Origin: a virus
Strand: one strand, 5' to 3'
Virus record (IMG/VR): IMGVR_UViG_3300005530_000028
Coordinates: 1 to 61,075 of that record
Length of the DNA: 61,075 bases
Shown piece by piece: positions 41,238 through 50,263 of the stretch. The position numbers were made by a program, and so were the translations under genes. Within the stretch, counting starts at the first letter, position 1. Each line of letters begins with the position of its first letter. The notes beneath the pieces were generated by a model that saw nothing but the letters and a program-made list of their open reading frames with translations, was not told the origin of the DNA and did no database searches.

Positions 41238-41950
41238 GGCTGTCCCGAGAAGCCAGCGGGGACTGAAAACGTGAAGGGCGAGCTGAACTTGCCAATGAAG
41301 GCGTTCTGCGTAGCGCCATCGTAAATCAGGCCATAAGCCCAAAAGAGATTGCCGGTGACGCCGATCGTCTGGCCTCCGACGCCTGTCGCTGGATTAGCCG
41401 CGCCACTGTTGTTCCAGTTGCCGGCATTGATGCGCCACCACATCAAGCCAGCGTTGAAGTCGACCGCTACCGAAATAACATCGCCGGTAGTAAAGCCACT
41501 GTACGACGCTGGAATGCCGTTGTTGTAAAGCACACCGCCGCTCGGCAGCAGCCCAATGCCATTGGTGTCGATCCCGAGATAATTGAAGTTAGCAAACGAG
41601 AACGAAGCGTTGACGACGCCAATCAAGGAATTGCCGGTGTTCACTGTCGCTGTGAACTCACCGTAGATCTTCTGACCAGTGGTGATCGTTTGCGACCCGC
41701 GACCAGAAGTGTTCGCCGTCGTGGCCGTGCCCGAGCTAGCCGTCAGGTTGCCGTTCGACAAAACGACGTTGGCATTCTTGTTGACCGTGTCCCAAGTCGT
41801 GGTCGAAGGCGGCGGTCCGGCGGCCACGGTTCCTGTGTAGACACCGCCTCCGATCGACGGCACCGCCACAAGTGAGCCACCGTCAGGCAGCGTCTGTGCA
41901 CTGACAGCGAAAGCCAACGTCGTCAGCAAAAACGCAAGGAACGTCCGCAT
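41234..41950 (-). CDS. Secreted SPRY/ConA-like domain protein, 238 aa
   Basis: Signal peptide MRTFLAFLLTTLAFAVSAQ with cleavage near AVSA-Q. The rest is beta-rich: TWDTVNKNANVVLSNGNLT, YGEFTATVNTGNSLIGVV, GDVISVAVDFNAGLMWWRIN. This is the layout of SPRY-like (ConA fold) modules found in phage tail proteins. A signal peptide on such a protein suggests an envelope location in the host, unusual for a tail protein. Confidence 0.65.
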   Translation of the reverse strand: MRTFLAFLLTTLAFAVSAQTLPDGGSLVAVPSIGGGVYTGTVAAGPPPSTTTWDTVNKNANVVLSNGNLTASSGTATTANTSGRGSQTITTGQKIYGEFTATVNTGNSLIGVVNASFSFANFNYLGIDTNGIGLLPSGGVLYNNGIPASYSGFTTGDVISVAVDFNAGLMWWRINAGNWNNSGAANPATGVGGQTIGVTGNLFWAYGLIYDGATQNAFIGKFSSPFTFSVPAGFSGQP

Positions 41951-41954
41951 GCGA

Positions 41955-42332
41955 CTACTGCCCGGTGTAAAGTTCCAGCGTCTGCGCGTTGGTGCCGATC
42001 ACGGTCACCGCGTTGTACGGCCCAGACTGTCCCTGAAACGACAGCATCGTGCCGGCCGCTACCGGGATGCCGCGGCTGCTCGTCGCCGTGCCCCCCGAGA
42101 TGTCGACGTAAACCGTGGCGTTGCCAGAAGGGTTCACCACGATGAACCCCGTAGCGTTCGTACTGCCGGGCGTCTGAGCTGCGATCAGCGTCTGCGAAGA
42201 TCCGTTCAGCGCAAAGGCCGTATAGCTCCACTTGACGTTGTTCGAGATGATCAAACGCGTCGTGTTCTGCGCGTCGGCTGGCGCCCCGACAATGAGTGCC
42301 AGCCAGATAAAGGCGAGTAAAAGCCACCGCAT
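41955..42332 (-). CDS. Secreted small beta protein, 125 aa
   Basis: Start at ATG 42332 three bases after ACCTTTGGAGGTAACACC. Signal peptide MRWLLLAFIWLALIVGAPADA. The mature 104 residues are Thr/Ser/Asn/Val-rich, likely one beta sandwich. Together with the next gene this forms a pair of exported proteins between tail and lysis genes. Confidence 0.6.
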   Translation of the reverse strand: MRWLLLAFIWLALIVGAPADAQNTTRLIISNNVKWSYTAFALNGSSQTLIAAQTPGSTNATGFIVVNPSGNATVYVDISGGTATSSRGIPVAAGTMLSFQGQSGPYNAVTVIGTNAQTLELYTGQ

Positions 42333-42336
42333 GGGT

Positions 42337-42354
42337 GTTACCTCCAAAGGTAAA
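42337..42354. repeat. Near palindrome GTTACC-N6-GGTAAA at the start of the secreted beta protein
   Basis: GTTACC TCCAAA GGTAAA on the plus strand; on the minus strand its GGTAAC half is the Shine-Dalgarno-bearing start motif. It shows a nearly complete palindrome acting at a start site. Confidence 0.75.
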
Positions 42355-42362
42355 GCCGCTGA

Positions 42363-42902
42363 TTAACGGAACAGACGACCGTACACGTAGAAGTCCGCAG
42401 TAGCAGCGGCGCCCTGTGGTGTCGTCAGCGAAAGGAACAACCCCAGCGCCGTCTGCACGGCGTTGAACTCCGTCGTGGCAGCGGCGGCGGCCAGCGTGAG
42501 CGCAAGGGCTGAACCGGCAGCGTTGTCACCCGGCGCCGTCAAGCCGGCATAGGCCTGTCCAGCAGCCACGAGAGGCACACCAGCCTTGGCCGCGGCAGGA
42601 TAAATGCCACCCGCTGCAGTGGTCAGTGAAACACTCGCGTTGTTCGCATAGATCGCTTCGATACGGTACCTCGAATAGCCGCCGGGAATTATCAGCGGGA
42701 TGTTCTGATCCGTCGTCACGTTCATATTCGCGCCGACGAGCTGCCCGATCAGCACGATACCGCTGGCAGCAGCCTGCACCACGCCACCGCTGGCGTACCC
42801 AACTCGGCCGTTCGCGTCCACGAACAAGCCGTTCTTGGGCGCTGAACTCATCGGGATGAACTTGAGGAACTTGGTAGCAAGACTGTCAAAACGCTGTGTC
42901 AT
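42363..42902 (-). CDS. Short tail protein: tailspike paralogue without the beta-helix
   Basis: 179 aa. The N-terminus MTQRFDSLATKFLKFIP aligns with MTQKFDSLFSKYINFQP of the 755-aa tailspike, and the C-terminal about 100 residues (IPLIIPGGYSRYRIEAIYA, SLTTAAGGIYPAAAKAGVP, LTTPQGAAATADF) align with the tailspike's C-terminal domain. The central enzymatic beta-helix is missing. The upstream leader is also conserved. It looks like a duplication with internal deletion, perhaps a structural adaptor sharing the same attachment site. Confidence 0.7.
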   Translation of the reverse strand: MTQRFDSLATKFLKFIPMSSAPKNGLFVDANGRVGYASGGVVQAAASGIVLIGQLVGANMNVTTDQNIPLIIPGGYSRYRIEAIYANNASVSLTTAAGGIYPAAAKAGVPLVAAGQAYAGLTAPGDNAAGSALALTLAAAAATTEFNAVQTALGLFLSLTTPQGAAATADFYVYGRLFR

Positions 42903-42966
42903 TGTTGGCTCCTGTTAAGGCGCCCGTCTAGCGGGCTCAAGCGGGTAACACTTCAACACGGGGGAA

Positions 42967-45234
42967 CTAGGGCATCGGCTGGACCGTCACCGTCACAGTG
43001 CCAGTTGCAGCGCTGCCCTGTGGAGTAGTGACGCGGAAGAAGAGGCTCGCAGCAGTGTAGCTCTCCGTGCCTGAGTTGGCGACGGTGAGGCTTTGCGAAT
43101 TGTTGTTCGTAGCATCCGACGCAGTCGCAACCGTAACCGCCGTGCCGCTGGCAACGACAGGAACACCGCCGCCTGCCGCAGCCGTGAACAGTCCCACCTG
43201 CGACGTCGTAAGCGACGCGGACGCGCCCGAGATCCTGACCCCTGTGACTTGATAGCGCGTGCAGCCGTTCGGCAGGATGATCGGGATCTGAGTGTCGGCG
43301 ACCGCATTGAAATTGACCGTCTTGGCGAACGTCGAGAGCTGCGCCGGCTGCGGATTGTCGATGCGGCTCGTCTGATAAGAGATGTTCGTTCCCCAGTCGG
43401 CGCTCGCCACTTGGTTGATCAGAGGAAGAGCGCCGCCAACGATGACGTTGTTGTGGATCGAGATAAAATCGCGCGTCGCGTGGCTGACAGTACCGGGCGC
43501 CTGTATCCTGATCGGCGAGAACGTCGGCGTCTCGATGACAATCACATTGTCGCTCGCGATGACGTTGCTACAGTCATAGAAGTCAAACGCAATGCTGGCT
43601 CCGCCCAACGTGATCTTGTTGCCAACGATCACATTGTTGTCGCTGCCAAGCGCGGCGTTCTCGCCATCCACGTAGAGGATCAAGCCAGTGCCATTCACGC
43701 CACTGCCGAAAGGACACTCGATCGTGTTGCCGGTGAACGTGCACTTGGTACCCCGAACTGGAATACCCTGATAGTTGTCCCAGACGCCAAAACCCCGAAT
43801 TGTGTTACCTGTGACAGCATGATTGTAATTGGTGCCGTCCATGAGCAAGCCAAGCTGCATGTACGAGCCACCACCATCGATCGTGTTGTCCGCCAGCGTG
43901 CAGTTGAAGCCGCCTAGCTCGATACCGATGTAACAGTTTTTGATGGAGTTACCGACAATCGTGCTGTCGGAAACATTGATGGCACTAATACCCTCGGCGC
44001 CGCCCAGCGGGCCACCACCGCCGATCGCTCCTTCGATCGTGTTGCCATCAGCATGTCCACTCCGCCAAGCCGCGCTGTCGTCGAGACCGCCGGCCATCGG
44101 CGAGAAAATCTGGGTCGCCGTGTAGTAGACGTTGGTGTTGAGCCCGGCATAGATGGTGTTACGGCACATCGACCAGCGATCGGTGGCCAGCCCAGCGCTA
44201 CCCGTGAAGTTGATCGACAACTGGATCGGCGTGCCGACCGCTGGCGGGATCGTGCTGCTGTCAATGTAGTTGTCATCTACGTGCACATCGAAAAGATTGA
44301 CCAGCGAGCGTAGCACAAGTATGTCGGTGCCGGTACCGCCTTTATGGTCAGTGTGCGTAACCCACAACTGGCTCGTGTCTTCCGTCCAGATGCCGGCGCC
44401 GCGAGAATTGCGGATGCGCGGACCGTCGATGTGAACATTGGTGTAGTACGGACCACCAACACTGGGATTGCCAGTCGTGACGTAAATCAACGACGTGTAG
44501 CCGCCCACTCCTGTGTTCGCGATATTCCAATCGAACGTGCCATTACCGTCGATGTAAACATCGTTCGACTGGACCGTGAGCACGCCGATGACATTGCTGG
44601 CGACGGTACCCCATCCGACCGGAAGCGCCCCCATCGTTGCCAAGATAATCGTGGCATTGGGATCGACATACAGGTGCATCGGGTTAGCGATTTTGAGCGC
44701 ATTTTGCCCGAGCGCGCCGGGCGCAGATCCCCCGAGCGAGACTTTGTAAGTGCCAGCCGAGACGACGAGCGTCTTGTGAGCCGCTGCATTGATCGCGTTC
44801 TGAAGCGCAATCGTGTCGTCGGTGGCACCCGCTCCGGTGGTACCGAACCATTCAGAATAAAGTATGTCAGTGTAGAGGCGAAAGTAGCGACCAGTCGCAA
44901 TGCCGGTGACTGCGAAGATCGTACCGTTGTCAGGCGTCGCCGTCGAAAGCGCGTTCCAGACAAAGACACCACCACCGCCATCGTTGGCAGCGTGGTACCC
45001 CTGCAGCAAAACAGTATCCGCCGGCGGGTTGGCCTGCCCAATGAGAGCAGGAATGTTCGCCAGAACAGTGTCACCTCCGCCGCCTCCACCTCCATTGAGC
45101 GTAGCGACCTTGACACCATTAACGGCAACACAAAAATTTCCAGAGTTATCGCGGTAGATGCCGTTTTGCGGGATCGTCGCTCGCGGCTGGAAATTGATGT
45201 ACTTCGAGAAAAGACTGTCGAACTTCTGTGTCAT
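42967..45234 (-). CDS. Tailspike with right-handed beta-helix domain
   Basis: 755 aa. N-terminal anchor MTQKFDSLFSKYINFQP, a Gly run, then YSEWFGTTGAGATDDTIALQ leading into NAINAAAHKTLVVSAGTYKV, the typical entry of a pectate-lyase-like right-handed beta-helix, with many later repeats of the type NxIxGxxxxxxN. A C-terminal domain of about 120 residues is shared with the small paralogue downstream. Expected to bind and probably degrade a surface polysaccharide of the host. Confidence 0.8.
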   Translation of the reverse strand: MTQKFDSLFSKYINFQPRATIPQNGIYRDNSGNFCVAVNGVKVATLNGGGGGGGDTVLANIPALIGQANPPADTVLLQGYHAANDGGGGVFVWNALSTATPDNGTIFAVTGIATGRYFRLYTDILYSEWFGTTGAGATDDTIALQNAINAAAHKTLVVSAGTYKVSLGGSAPGALGQNALKIANPMHLYVDPNATIILATMGALPVGWGTVASNVIGVLTVQSNDVYIDGNGTFDWNIANTGVGGYTSLIYVTTGNPSVGGPYYTNVHIDGPRIRNSRGAGIWTEDTSQLWVTHTDHKGGTGTDILVLRSLVNLFDVHVDDNYIDSSTIPPAVGTPIQLSINFTGSAGLATDRWSMCRNTIYAGLNTNVYYTATQIFSPMAGGLDDSAAWRSGHADGNTIEGAIGGGGPLGGAEGISAINVSDSTIVGNSIKNCYIGIELGGFNCTLADNTIDGGGSYMQLGLLMDGTNYNHAVTGNTIRGFGVWDNYQGIPVRGTKCTFTGNTIECPFGSGVNGTGLILYVDGENAALGSDNNVIVGNKITLGGASIAFDFYDCSNVIASDNVIVIETPTFSPIRIQAPGTVSHATRDFISIHNNVIVGGALPLINQVASADWGTNISYQTSRIDNPQPAQLSTFAKTVNFNAVADTQIPIILPNGCTRYQVTGVRISGASASLTTSQVGLFTAAAGGGVPVVASGTAVTVATASDATNNNSQSLTVANSGTESYTAASLFFRVTTPQGSAATGTVTVTVQPMP

Positions 45235-45286
45235 TTAGTTGGCCCCCGTGAAGGTGTCCCGTCTGGCGGGCTCTGGCGAGTAGATT

Positions 45287-46513
45287 TTAGTAACCGCGTT
45301 CTGCGATGAACTGATATTTCCACCTTGTTCCTGTCAACTGCACGGCGTCGACACCGGGATTTTTGCTAATCACAAAAAAGGGAGTTCCAGCGGCGTTGGC
45401 AACAGCGAGGTTGATCGTGTTCACGTTGGTCGAAAGCGTATGAAGGAACGGTATCGTGTTGGTGATGTCAGTGCCGCTTGTGTCATGCAGACGAAGTTGG
45501 TCACCAACCGAGTAGCCTTGGTCCGCCACAATACACTCCAAAATGAAATCGGCGAACTTTGGCCTGACGCCAAGGTTGTGATTTCCCGGCACGTTAGTGA
45601 GAGATGCTGGTAGCGGTGTAACAAATTGGCCCTCAAATATACCGTTGTAGCAATAGGCAATCGTCGATGTGATGCTACCTGACGAGGCCACGCACTCTCC
45701 AACGCAGACCATGTACGCCTGCGGCGCGGCGCCCCCGTTACCCAAGTAGCCTTTTTGCTCGGAGATGTTGTACGTAAACTGTCCGATCGTCACCGAAGGC
45801 GCACCGCCATATTGATAGATCGGAGGCAACGTAAGCGGCACTGCCGTCATCAAATTCGTCGCCGGGTTGATCGTCAGAAAAAGATAATTCGTAGCGTTGT
45901 TGGTGACAGCCCACGTCAGATTTGGAAAGCCACCTGATGCGTCAGCGTAGCCGATCGCATCGACCCGCCGGCCGCCGCTCGTGTAGCCGTTCGCAGCCGA
46001 CACGACTAGAGGCGCAGTCGTTGAAAGGTTCTGCGTCGTCAGGTTGAGACTGCCCAGAACGCTGGCCGGCAAAAAGCTCGGAAGCCCCGATGACAGAACA
46101 GGTCCGTTATTAACCGCCTGACGAACGCCGGGGCCGACGCTCACACTCGCAATCGCTGTATTGACGAACGCTTGCGACGCGAACGACTGCCATGCCGCGC
46201 CGTCATAGTATTCTTTGGCCGTCAGCGTCGTGTTGAAGCGCTCGTAACCTTGCGCAGGTGACCCCGGTCGCTGTCCCGTGGTGCCAATTGCTGCGAGGAA
46301 GAAACCTGTCGACAAAATTACAGTGTTACCCGTGGCGTCGACTTGAATAGGTAACTCGACCGTTTGTCCTGAGCCGCCGAGAAGCGCACCAAGGACCGTG
46401 CCGGGGAGCTGTGTCATCGCATGTTCAGCATTCCAATCAGTCGGCTGCACCAGCGTTGGATCGGAACCATCGCTCTTGCCTGAGACGAAAGTGTGAGCCA
46501 GATGAAGGGTCAT
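45287..46513 (-). CDS. Tail fibre protein, 408 aa
   Basis: Start at the ATG overlapping the preceding stop (46513). The N-terminus MTLHLAHTFVSGKSDGSDPT then VQPTDWNAEHA is the common virion-attachment start of phage tail fibre proteins. The rest is beta-rich and Thr/Asn/Gly-rich. Adjacent to the tailspike, so it is likely part of the adsorption apparatus. A motif pair lies at 46325 and 46350. Confidence 0.7.
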   Translation of the reverse strand: MTLHLAHTFVSGKSDGSDPTLVQPTDWNAEHAMTQLPGTVLGALLGGSGQTVELPIQVDATGNTVILSTGFFLAAIGTTGQRPGSPAQGYERFNTTLTAKEYYDGAAWQSFASQAFVNTAIASVSVGPGVRQAVNNGPVLSSGLPSFLPASVLGSLNLTTQNLSTTAPLVVSAANGYTSGGRRVDAIGYADASGGFPNLTWAVTNNATNYLFLTINPATNLMTAVPLTLPPIYQYGGAPSVTIGQFTYNISEQKGYLGNGGAAPQAYMVCVGECVASSGSITSTIAYCYNGIFEGQFVTPLPASLTNVPGNHNLGVRPKFADFILECIVADQGYSVGDQLRLHDTSGTDITNTIPFLHTLSTNVNTINLAVANAAGTPFFVISKNPGVDAVQLTGTRWKYQFIAERGY

Positions 46514-47145
46514 ACGCCGCGTTGCCTCCCCACAGTCACGATCGACTGCGGATATTGCCAAGCCTGACCATTAAACACGTTTTGGCGCATCACGTCAGCA
46601 AATGCTTCGCCGCGACCCGCCCTGTATCGCTTGAAGTGGTAGCTTGCGAGGCTAGTGTCCGACCATGGCTTCGCCTTCTGGATGCACATGCGGTACATCA
46701 CACCCGAGAAAAACGTATCGAAATAGTCGTCCAAAATCCAAGCAGGCAACACCGGATCGTTGTTGCTGTCAGTCGGATCAACTGGATAAAGGCTGTACTG
46801 GACTTGCCACGTATAGGTGTTCTGGAGCTGCTGGTAGAGCGTCAGCGTGTTCGGCAGCACGAGACCGGCGGGCCACTTCACTGGCTGGAACGGCGGCTGA
46901 ATGCTGTTGGTTATGTCAGCAATCGACAGCAGGCGCTTGATCGCGGCCGACGTCGGCACCGTCAGCGCATACACGTTCGAGCTGGTGCTCACCACGATGT
47001 TCATGGTGTCGAAGTAAATGTTCGTCTTCTGGCAAAACTCCCGCGCGATCTCGAACAGCTCCGGCTGCAAAGTCTGAATGATAGAGCCCGGCAAGTTCTG
47101 TCGCAGATTGGCGTAGAGGCGGGAAAAATTGGCTGGCTCGGTCAT
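46510..47145 (-). CDS. Head-tail connector / tail-adaptor protein, 211 aa
   Basis: Start two bases after CCCCTACAGGTAAC. FSRLYANLRQNLPGSIIQTL, LFEIAREFCQKTNIYFDTMN and later WPAGLVLPNTLTLYQQL follow the pattern of podovirus adaptor proteins encoded between capsid and tail fibre genes. Function by position and similarity of pattern. Confidence 0.65.
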   Translation of the reverse strand: MTEPANFSRLYANLRQNLPGSIIQTLQPELFEIAREFCQKTNIYFDTMNIVVSTSSNVYALTVPTSAAIKRLLSIADITNSIQPPFQPVKWPAGLVLPNTLTLYQQLQNTYTWQVQYSLYPVDPTDSNNDPVLPAWILDDYFDTFFSGVMYRMCIQKAKPWSDTSLASYHFKRYRAGRGEAFADVMRQNVFNGQAWQYPQSIVTVGRQRGV

Positions 47146-47164
47146 GTGTTACCTGTAGGGGTTA

Positions 47165-47512
47165 CTATACCGGCATCGTCAAGTTCTGGGTCAAGGCGTT
47201 CACGAAGACAGTCGCCACTTGGAAGTTCGTCGCCTCGTCGTCCTGCATCATGATGCGGCCAATCACGAAGTTGATCAGCGCCGGCTTATACATATCGGGA
47301 TAGTTGATCGTGAGGTTGACGTCGGTTGTGGCGTACTGCGGGATCGGTACGTCGCGATAAAAGTCCGGCCGACGCAGGCCCGAAGTGAGCAACCCTTCGT
47401 TCAATGCGTTGTAGAGATCCGTGTCGCTCCAGCGAAAGTTCCCTGCCTCGGTATCCTGCAGCAGGATGCGAGCTTCTGAGACGATGTCGCCGACAGTGAT
47501 GAAGCCAGCCAT
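47165..47512 (-). CDS. Head-tail adaptor-like protein, 115 aa (DUF6682-like)
   Basis: GDIVSEARILLQDTEAGNFR then WSDTDLYNALNEGLLTSGLR and PDFYRD match the DUF6682 adaptor family of phage connectors. It lies just downstream of the capsid gene, the usual place. ATG preceded by GCGGAG. Follows a terminator-like hairpin, so its expression is probably lower than that of the capsid. Confidence 0.75.
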   Translation of the reverse strand: MAGFITVGDIVSEARILLQDTEAGNFRWSDTDLYNALNEGLLTSGLRRPDFYRDVPIPQYATTDVNLTINYPDMYKPALINFVIGRIMMQDDEATNFQVATVFVNALTQNLTMPV

Positions 47513-47536
47513 GCGAACTCCGCTAGACGGGGAAAT

Positions 47537-47562
47537 GGGGCCGAGCGGTTAAGCTCGACCCC
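47537..47562 (-). terminator. Hairpin after the major capsid gene
   Basis: GGGGCCGAGC (47537-47546) pairs with GCTCGACCCC (47553-47562), 10 pairs with one mismatch and a six-base loop, in the 84-bp gap between capsid and adaptor genes. On the minus strand it is followed by ATTTCCCC, so the U-tract is poor. Likely a partial terminator or mRNA-stabilising hairpin. Confidence 0.5.
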
Positions 47563-47596
47563 ACCTCAGCTCCCCCGAGCTGACCCCGAGCTTCTG

Positions 47597-48697
47597 TTAG
47601 AAGCCCTGAGTGCAGATGGCTTCCGCCAGCGCCTTGGGATCGACGACTTGGTAGCCGAAGACCTGCAAGCCACGAAGCAGGTTGCCGAAGGTGAACTCGG
47701 AACGGATCGTCTCAACGTTGGTCATCTGCGAGGCGAAGGTAAGCGCGTGCGCGTGACCCGCGTAGACCACGAACTCGCCCGCCGCCAAGGTGCCTGCCGT
47801 GCCATTCGGCAGGAGGTTCGACACGTAGACCGTAAAGCGGTCGATCATGCCGAGCTTGCCGTTGCGCAGCATCGTCACGCTGTCACCGGAGAGGAACACC
47901 TCACGCAGCTCCGACAGCTTGATCTGAGTGCCGAACCACGTCGGGATTACGATCCAGCGGCCGATCTCGGGGATGTTCTGCTCGTCGAGCACCTGCCCGA
48001 GGCGGGTGATCACGTCGATGACGGTGACCTGTCCCGCGGCCGGCGCATTCGCCACGACCACGAGAGACGTGCCGGTGACACCGAGGTTGATGTTGCCCGA
48101 GATGACCCCGGCAGTCGTGCCGCGGTTGTTAGCTGAGGCCGTGTGCAGGATGCCGAGCAGCACCTGCGTGTCGACCGCGATCTTCATCTGCTGGGCGGCG
48201 TCGTCCGACCACAGCGCCATCAGGTTGATGTCGCTCTGGATCTTCATCACGTCGTCGAGGATCGCGTTGAAGTAGTAGCCCTGATTGATCAGCAGGGTGA
48301 CGATCGGCGCCGAGGGGCGCTGCACCGCCAGATTGCCACCCGCGAGGTACGGCGAGACGGTGATCGTCGGGATGGTGCGGATGTTGACGGTGTCGCCGAA
48401 GCTCTTGATCTCGCCTTCGTAGTCGGTGTTCGAGATCGCCGCGAGCACGGTAGCTGCGTAGAACTTCTCGACCAGCTTGCCGGACCAGATCTGCGGGATG
48501 AACGTGCCCGAGTAGGGCGTCGCCGGCTGGGTTGAACCAGTCGGGAAGATAGGCGGCGTGGTCATCGACCCGGCGAGCGGGAAGGCGAACGCCGTATTCT
48601 TGGAGATCTCGACCGGGTGCTGAGGCAGCAGGCCCGGATCGGAAGCGCCGACCATAAGGGCCGCGGCGCTGATCGACATCTGCAGACGCTTGTCCAT
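47597..48697 (-). CDS. Major capsid protein
   Basis: 366 aa from ATG 48697, which has GGAG seven bases upstream. An alternative start at 48730 (377 aa) has no good Shine-Dalgarno. The content (FIPQIWSGKLVEKFYAATVL, INQGYYFNAILDDVMKIQSD, IPTWFGTQIKLSELREVFLS, a C-terminal VETIRSEFTFGNLLRGLQVFG) matches HK97-fold capsid proteins of podoviruses, encoded directly after the scaffold. Followed by a hairpin that may limit downstream expression. Confidence 0.88.
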   Translation of the reverse strand: MDKRLQMSISAAALMVGASDPGLLPQHPVEISKNTAFAFPLAGSMTTPPIFPTGSTQPATPYSGTFIPQIWSGKLVEKFYAATVLAAISNTDYEGEIKSFGDTVNIRTIPTITVSPYLAGGNLAVQRPSAPIVTLLINQGYYFNAILDDVMKIQSDINLMALWSDDAAQQMKIAVDTQVLLGILHTASANNRGTTAGVISGNINLGVTGTSLVVVANAPAAGQVTVIDVITRLGQVLDEQNIPEIGRWIVIPTWFGTQIKLSELREVFLSGDSVTMLRNGKLGMIDRFTVYVSNLLPNGTAGTLAAGEFVVYAGHAHALTFASQMTNVETIRSEFTFGNLLRGLQVFGYQVVDPKALAEAICTQGF

Positions 48698-48753
48698 GCA
48701 TAGCTCCATGAGCGCGCCGCCGGCGCCCATGGAGATGAGTGCGACGGAGCCGG

Positions 48754-49893
48754 TTAGCCCGGAACCACCCGCCCTTCCTTTTGAGCGGCGAAGATGTCCA
48801 CCTCGATCGCCGCGGCGAACTGAGCGCGCTGCGGCGTATCGTTGTAGAGACCTCGCCCCTTGTCCTGAAAGAACTTGGCGATCTGGGATTGGGTGTAAAG
48901 ATTGGGCTCAGGGGCGCCCGGCGCTGACGCCTGCCCCCCTCGTGTCGGACCCGGTGCGGCTAGACTGTTCAGGGGGAGCCGTTGCGACGGCGGGGGCATG
49001 CCACCATTCGGTGGGAAGCCGCCCTGCGGTGCGCCGGGGCCACCCTGTCCAGCCGGAAGCGGCTGTGGGTTCATATACGCAGCGAAGATCCGGTAGACAG
49101 TCTCGGTATCGTTAGCTTGCCAAGCCTGCTGCAGGATCTGCTGCCGTGACATGCTACTGAACCCGTCACGCTCTTGCAACCAATTTCCGAATTGGGGGTC
49201 ATCGTTGACAATTCGCCACCCGGCCCGGCCCTGTCCATCGGGCAGTCGTTCATCGAGCATGCCCATCATCGCCATCTGACCGGCCTGCCAGATCTGCTGC
49301 TGGCTCTGCTGAATGCGCTGATCGACGTGCTGGGTGATCTGGCCCGCCTGCGCGCCGACGATTTTACCAGCAACATCAAGGACAAAGTCGCACATCTCAT
49401 CGCCCCAAGTCTTGCGCATCTCGGGCGTGATCACGTTCTTGTCGATCGCCGGCGCCCCGCCGGGGCCAGCCGGCAGACGCCCTGCGCGCATGTCATCGAG
49501 CTGGCGCATGAGATCGTTCACCTGCGTCTGCAGGGCTCCCGACTGATTGTTGAAATTTCGCTCCATTGCCTCGCGTCGACCACGCTCAGACCGATAGCGC
49601 TGTTCCCACGTCTGATCGTCGTTACCCGGCTGGGTAACATGCTGAGGCGGCTGGGGCGCAGTCGGTTGCGGCGGTTGCAAGTTCCAGCTCGTGCCGGCGG
49701 GGGGCGGCGCACCAGCAGCGATGATTTCCGCTGCATTCGCAGGTGGCACAGGCGTCGGCGTGCCCGGCATGGGGGGCGTAGGCGCTACGTTCGCCAGCAT
49801 CAACGCGTCGGCCGCGGCACCAGCAGCCACCACGGCAGCGGGCAGGATCACAGATTTATCGACAGGAAAATGCGCAGAAGGGTCAGTCGCCAT
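48754..49893 (-). CDS. Scaffolding protein
   Basis: 379 aa; ATG preceded by GGAG. Pro/Ala-rich N-terminus, coiled central region (RYRSERGRREAMERNFNN, NDLMRQLDDMRAG, QQSQQQIWQAGQ), Pro/Gly-rich C-terminus with a final charged helix. Directly upstream of the capsid gene, the canonical scaffold place and composition. Contains the exact palindrome GTTACC-CGGCTG-GGTAAC (49621-49638). Confidence 0.78.
   Translation of the reverse strand: MATDPSAHFPVDKSVILPAAVVAAGAAADALMLANVAPTPPMPGTPTPVPPANAAEIIAAGAPPPAGTSWNLQPPQPTAPQPPQHVTQPGNDDQTWEQRYRSERGRREAMERNFNNQSGALQTQVNDLMRQLDDMRAGRLPAGPGGAPAIDKNVITPEMRKTWGDEMCDFVLDVAGKIVGAQAGQITQHVDQRIQQSQQQIWQAGQMAMMGMLDERLPDGQGRAGWRIVNDDPQFGNWLQERDGFSSMSRQQILQQAWQANDTETVYRIFAAYMNPQPLPAGQGGPGAPQGGFPPNGGMPPPSQRLPLNSLAAPGPTRGGQASAPGAPEPNLYTQSQIAKFFQDKGRGLYNDTPQRAQFAAAIEVDIFAAQKEGRVVPG
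49621..49638. repeat. Exact palindrome in the scaffold gene
   Basis: GTTACC CGGCTG GGTAAC; the C/G flanks extend the stem to GTTACCC / GGGTAAC. Similar to the perfect copy at 55468-55485 (centre CGGCCG). Confidence 0.85.
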
Positions 49894-49896
49894 AGG

Positions 49897-50262
49897 TTAG
49901 CTCCATTGTCCGGGGGAGGGATTTACGAGCCGCGGGCCAGCCGCCGGAAGTCCGGCAGTCTTCTTGCGGCGCACGATCTCAGCGCAGTTGTCGAGCGCGC
50001 CGAGCACGTCTTGTGCCACCTGTGCGCGCCCTTGGCTGGTCTCCAGCTTGTCGCGCGGCACACGGACGATGTGCTGAAACTCTTGGTCGAGCAGCCCGTG
50101 CAACGCTGCACTCAGCTCGGTGTAGAGGAACGGCTGTGTCGCCCGGATCTTCTCGATCACCTCGGCGACGGCGATCACCTTAGGATCGACGGTGATGGGG
50201 GTGCCGGGCTTGGGAGAGGCAGACGGCGGCGCACCCGCCGCAATGTCGAAGGGCTGGGACAT
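49897..50262 (-). CDS. Hypothetical virion-region protein, 121 aa
   Basis: Pro-rich N-terminus then helical (DPKVIAVAEVIEKIRATQPF, LYTELSAALHGLLDQEFQHI). Encoded between portal and scaffold. No family recognised. Typical of small assembly accessory proteins. Confidence 0.55.
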   Translation of the reverse strand: MSQPFDIAAGAPPSASPKPGTPITVDPKVIAVAEVIEKIRATQPFLYTELSAALHGLLDQEFQHIVRVPRDKLETSQGRAQVAQDVLGALDNCAEIVRRKKTAGLPAAGPRLVNPSPGQWS

Positions 50263-50263
50263 G

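Noticed and set aside
43093-45309. Long plus-strand frames antisense to the tailspike
   Set aside because: They have Arg/Asp-rich shadow composition and no start signals; the minus frame encodes a clear beta-helix protein.
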